From: Lachnospiraceae bacterium
Lineage (GTDB): Bacteria; Bacillota; Clostridia; Lachnospirales; Lachnospiraceae
DNA length: 18,316 bases
Direction of reading: 5' to 3'
Assembly (NCBI GenBank): GCA_015258095.1
Contig: JABZIV010000037.1
Span: forward strand, 1 to 18,316
The notes under the pieces were generated by a model. That model saw nothing but the letters and a program-made list of their open reading frames with translations, was not told where the DNA came from and did not search any database. Position numbers and translations under genes: made by a program. Shown here piece after piece: positions 16,267 to 18,316 of the stretch (positions are counted from its first letter, which is position 1; every line of letters begins with the position of its first letter).

Positions 16267-16307
16267 TAAAAAGAATTATTTAATCAACATTGAAGATAAT
16301 AAATAAT
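16267..16307 (-). terminator. Weak AT-rich terminator-like hairpin after the glycosyltransferase
   Basis: Arms 16275-16282 and 16300-16307 (ATTATTTA / TAAATAAT, all A/T pairs) plus an inner ATC/GAT form a hairpin, followed on the minus strand by a T-rich stretch. With no strong G/C pairs, its efficiency is doubtful. It abuts the selD -35 region. Confidence 0.3.
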
Positions 16308-16308
16308 A

Positions 16309-17568
16309 TTAAAGCGCTGTATTATCTACTATTTTGTGACAAAGAGACCCCCATGAGAGCGAAGAAACATCCGCCATTTTCTGATAGGGATATTCCATCG
16401 CGGATAAAATAGCATTTTGAATATTCTCCTCAAAAAAGGGAATATCCTCTTTTCGCATTTCGTCCTGGTGGACCATCTTCGGCAGTTCCGCAAAAAAAAC
16501 CGGGGCAGTGGGGCAATGCTCCCGAAAGAACGCTTCCAGCCCATCCAAAGTACTCAGAACCACCTTGTTTCCGGAGGCAAGCGCTTCCAGTGCCGTTAAC
16601 GGCACGGCATCAAAAAAGGAAGGCAGCACAAAAATATCGGAAAACTGATAAAACCCAGCAAGCACTTCCTGCTCTAAACGCCCTAAAAAGTAGATTGGGT
16701 AAGTAGCGGACTCGGCAAGGGCATATACCGCCTCTTTCTCCTTCTGATTTCCGTTATCCCCCGCTAAAAAAAGACGAATCTTCCTCCCCTCTCCCGCAAG
16801 CTTTCCCGCTGCGCGAAGAAGCGAAAAAATACCTTTCTTCTCTCCCAATTTTCCGGCAAAAAGAAGATCCGTACTTTCCCCCTTCTCTACTTTCTCCCCA
16901 TTCGGAAGGAGAATTTCCGTCCTTCTGGGAATCCCGTCCCGAAAGAACTGTTCTTTTTTTGGTAGATGGAAGCGTTCCGCATTGTAGCCAATCGCAATAT
17001 TAAAAATACGCGCAGGATCTACGCCATAGATTCTGATAACCGCTTCTTTCTGCGCTTCTTTCGGGGTATAAATCCGGTTCAACGCCTGCATCTTTTTTAT
17101 GATATAGTCTCGACACAAACCGTGCTTCTCCATCTGCCGAAGATCCGTGTTGTGACAAAAGCCATAAATCATTTTATCCGGAAAGGCCTCTCTCACCATC
17201 GCCGTCAGCAAATAGAGATGATGGCAAAGAAGGAGATCCGGCTGAAATTCTTCTACCGCCTTTCGACAGGCAGTCAGGAAAGCGGTACGAAACTGCTCTA
17301 GCATCGACTCCGTCAAATCCTTATAGCGGGTACTCTTATAAGGCATTTCATCGCTCATACCTAAAACCGGAAAAGGCAAGTTCTCCGATTCATACCATAC
17401 AGGATAGCTCTTCACTCCGGAAAACACGGGGAGCTCCTCCCCACTCGCAAGGCCGAAAACAACCGCCTGCTCTTCCTCCATCAAATGAAAATTCCGTAAG
17501 AGTTCCGTGAGATAAATTCCCGAACCGGTACTGCTCGGTTTTTGCGCCAAAATACTGAGTATTCTCAT
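16309..17568 (-). CDS. Glycosyltransferase, GT4-like (GT-B fold)
   Basis: Probably transfers a sugar from an activated donor to an unknown acceptor (cell-surface glycan or glycolipid); cytosolic. From the ATG at 17568 the protein has 419 residues. The N-terminal half starts MRILSILAQKPSSTGSGIYL. The C-terminal donor domain includes LLFAGKLGEKKGIFSLLRAA (GT4 K-x-G loop) and DIFVLPSFFDAVPLTALEALASG. The usual EX7E pair appears as D-X7-E. The frame extends to a GTG at 17604 (431 aa), but the ATG with AGGGGA 5 nt upstream and the natural beta-strand start are better. It is a single gene between tRNA-Sec and selD; no selenium link is evident from its sequence. Confidence 0.85.
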   Translation of the reverse strand: MRILSILAQKPSSTGSGIYLTELLRNFHLMEEEQAVVFGLASGEELPVFSGVKSYPVWYESENLPFPVLGMSDEMPYKSTRYKDLTESMLEQFRTAFLTACRKAVEEFQPDLLLCHHLYLLTAMVREAFPDKMIYGFCHNTDLRQMEKHGLCRDYIIKKMQALNRIYTPKEAQKEAVIRIYGVDPARIFNIAIGYNAERFHLPKKEQFFRDGIPRRTEILLPNGEKVEKGESTDLLFAGKLGEKKGIFSLLRAAGKLAGEGRKIRLFLAGDNGNQKEKEAVYALAESATYPIYFLGRLEQEVLAGFYQFSDIFVLPSFFDAVPLTALEALASGNKVVLSTLDGLEAFFREHCPTAPVFFAELPKMVHQDEMRKEDIPFFEENIQNAILSAMEYPYQKMADVSSLSWGSLCHKIVDNTAL

Positions 17569-17570
17569 AG

Positions 17571-17615
17571 CTTCCCCTATTCGTCTATTGCTTTCCCTAT
17601 TCACCTATTGCTTCC
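17571..17615 (-). repeat. Short tandem repeat at the glycosyltransferase start
   Basis: Two 20-bp units (17571-17590 and 17591-17610, 17 of 20 identical) plus a 5-base partial copy. Each unit carries a purine-rich Shine-Dalgarno-like stretch on the minus strand (GGGGAAG / GGGAAAG), so the repeat has duplicated the ribosome-binding region. Confidence 0.6.
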
Positions 17616-17686
17616 ACAGCATAGTAACAAAAGCCGGAACTTTCGTCTACTCTTCCTTTTTCCTCTTGAAAGAAAACGGAAAGAAC

Positions 17687-17711
17687 AAAAAAGCCGCTCC
17701 CTTGAGCGGCT
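17687..17711 (-). terminator. Rho-independent terminator after tRNA-Sec
   Basis: AGCCGCTC (minus strand, 17711-17704) pairs perfectly with GAGCGGCT (17699-17692) around a 4-nt loop and runs into a row of T. It lies 26 nt past the tRNA CCA end. Confidence 0.9.
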
Positions 17712-17736
17712 CTTCAACGGTAGACACCGGAATATT

Positions 17737-17834
17737 TGGCGAAGGCGTGTGAGAATCGAACTCACCTAGGACGCTCTACGCGCCCAACACTGGTTTTGAA
17801 GACCAGGAGGCTCACCAGGTACCTATCCACCTCC
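17737..17834 (-). tRNA. selC: tRNA-Sec (anticodon TCA)
   Basis: Carries selenocysteine to UGA codons through SelB. The 98-nt gene includes an encoded CCA. The anticodon arm is CTGGT-CTTCAAA-ACCAG, with TCA at 17799-17797. The long variable arm GGGCGC-GTAGA-GCGTCC is followed by a T arm GTGAG-TTCGATT-CTCAC. The acceptor strands GGAGGTGG and ACGCCTTC pair over 7 positions with two G-U wobbles, and the eighth is G-A. This fits the extended acceptor of bacterial tRNA-Sec, with one weak pair. It has its own promoter and terminator. The gene is the decoding partner needed for the UGA in selD. Confidence 0.95.
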
Positions 17835-17846
17835 AGAATAAGCTAA

Positions 17847-17875
17847 ATCATAGCATAGCTCAATTTCACTGTCAA
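17847..17875 (-). promoter_or_regulatory. Promoter of tRNA-Sec
   Basis: Perfect TTGACA (17875-17870), a 17-nt spacer and TATGAT (17852-17847). The predicted transcription start lies about 6 nt before the first tRNA base. Confidence 0.85.
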
Positions 17876-17900
17876 ACATCATTCCACTTCAAAATAAACA

Positions 17901-17930
17901 CATTATACTTCATAATGAACCGTGGAAGAA
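17901..17930 (-). promoter_or_regulatory. Inverted repeat over a second possible promoter
   Basis: The palindrome CATTAT-N5-ATAATG (17901-17917) contains a perfect TATAAT (minus strand, 17907-17902). A poor -35 (TTCTTC, 17930-17925) lies 17 nt away. It could be an operator upstream of tRNA-Sec. Between 17931 and 18003 I see nothing identifiable. Confidence 0.3.
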
Positions 17931-18003
17931 ACTCGGGAAGAAAACAGAAAACTGCGTTTCTGACAAGATAGCATAGACTTTCCCTGCGCCACTGGTTTAG
18001 AAC

Positions 18004-18045
18004 AAAAAACGAGTATCGCGCATTGTGCACACGATACTCGTTTTT
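18004..18045 (-). terminator. Bidirectional terminator after the DUF3343 gene
   Basis: A perfect 14-bp stem (18005-18018 with 18032-18045) including ACGAGTATCG / CGATACTCGT, 13-nt loop, with A/T runs on both sides. It can therefore work on either strand; here it serves the minus-strand gene ending at 18084. Confidence 0.9.
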
Positions 18046-18083
18046 CGTAAAGCGGATTATCTCTTTTCGCTCTATCTTGCAAA

Positions 18084-18316
18084 CTAAAATACGATGTCAT
18101 GCACGGAAGAAGGCTCTAAGCCTTCTTCTTTCAGCACGGAAAGCGTTTGCTCTTTATTCTCCGGTTCCGTTGTCCATGCAAGGCCACAGCCCGCAGAAAT
18201 GATGGAAGGCAAAGGAATAAGGCGCCCTGAAAGCTTTCTCTTCTCTCCTATTTTTTCCATTTCTAACGCATCGACCGTATTTTTAAAACTGAATATACAC
18301 TGTAACTTTTTCTCTC
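18084..18316 (-). CDS. DUF3343 (Se/S carrier-like) protein, start outside window
   Basis: The open frame from the window edge encodes the last 77 residues, ending at TAG (18086-18084). It contains a ferredoxin-like pattern, FSFKNTVDALEMEK, then RLIPLPSIISAGCGLAW. This is the conserved core of the small DUF3343 proteins (usually 75-90 residues), named for a putative Se/S carrier role. The conserved Cys sits in CGLAW. These genes commonly lie beside selenium genes such as yedF and selD, and this one is next to tRNA-Sec and near selD. Only a few N-terminal residues are probably missing. The biochemical role in the family is not settled. It is too short and too close to the edge for standard ORF listing. 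Confidence 0.85.
   Translation of the reverse strand, partial: EKKLQCIFSFKNTVDALEMEKIGEKRKLSGRLIPLPSIISAGCGLAWTTEPENKEQTLSVLKEEGLEPSSVHDIVF

Noticed and set aside
17903..18100. 65-codon minus-strand frame between DUF3343 and tRNA-Sec
   Set aside because: It overlaps the end of the DUF3343 gene and runs through the perfect terminator stem; no good ribosome-binding site.
1..18316. CRISPR array, transposon or phage module
   Set aside because: No regularly spaced repeat array, transposase, integrase or terminal inverted repeats were found; the only repeats are the short ones listed.

Overview
The window reads as chromosomal DNA from a low-to-moderate GC Gram-positive anaerobe of the Clostridia. 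The gene set suggests a Lachnospiraceae-type genome: a GalT of the Firmicutes family-2 type, a TopoIV-like ParE/ParC pair, a membrane-anchored YkuD L,D-transpeptidase and selenocysteine machinery. The genus cannot be fixed from the sequence alone. Every gene I can support lies on the minus strand, so transcription runs from high to low coordinates. No insertion sequence, phage gene or CRISPR array is visible.

Right part (about 15000-18316), selenium metabolism. From upstream to downstream this holds: the 3' end of a small DUF3343 (Se/S carrier-like) gene closed by a perfect 14-bp terminator; a tRNA-Sec gene (anticodon TCA, long variable arm) with a near-consensus promoter and its own terminator; a GT4-type glycosyltransferase; then selD followed by a LysR regulator of the kind associated with selenium metabolism. 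The main result is in selD. Its reading frame continues upstream through an in-frame UGA (16123-16125) at the position of the catalytic Cys17 of E. coli SelD. It starts at an ATG at 16167 with a good ribosome-binding site. The gene is therefore a selenoprotein SelD, and a simple ORF caller would miss its first 27 codons.

Middle part (about 10000-14120). Behind lysR come truA, a membrane-anchored L,D-transpeptidase, a membrane-anchored degenerate SGNH-like protein and an sce7726-family protein with a PD-(D/E)xK nuclease-like core. They are tightly spaced or overlapping and end in a strong terminator. They probably belong to one long selD-to-sce7726 transcription unit.

Left part (1-9941), Leloir galactose pathway with topoisomerase IV inside. 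galK has a candidate promoter overlapping the preceding terminator. galE follows, with a repeat-bearing leader, then galT, parE, parC and asd (aspartate-semialdehyde dehydrogenase), which ends in a strong terminator. galM (galactose mutarotase) follows and runs off the window. The galT stop and the parE start are only 11 bp apart, so the decatenating topoisomerase seems to be transcribed together with sugar-catabolism genes.

No gene-free stretch exceeds 300 bases. The longest (17835-18083) holds a terminator, the tRNA-Sec promoter and an inverted repeat.
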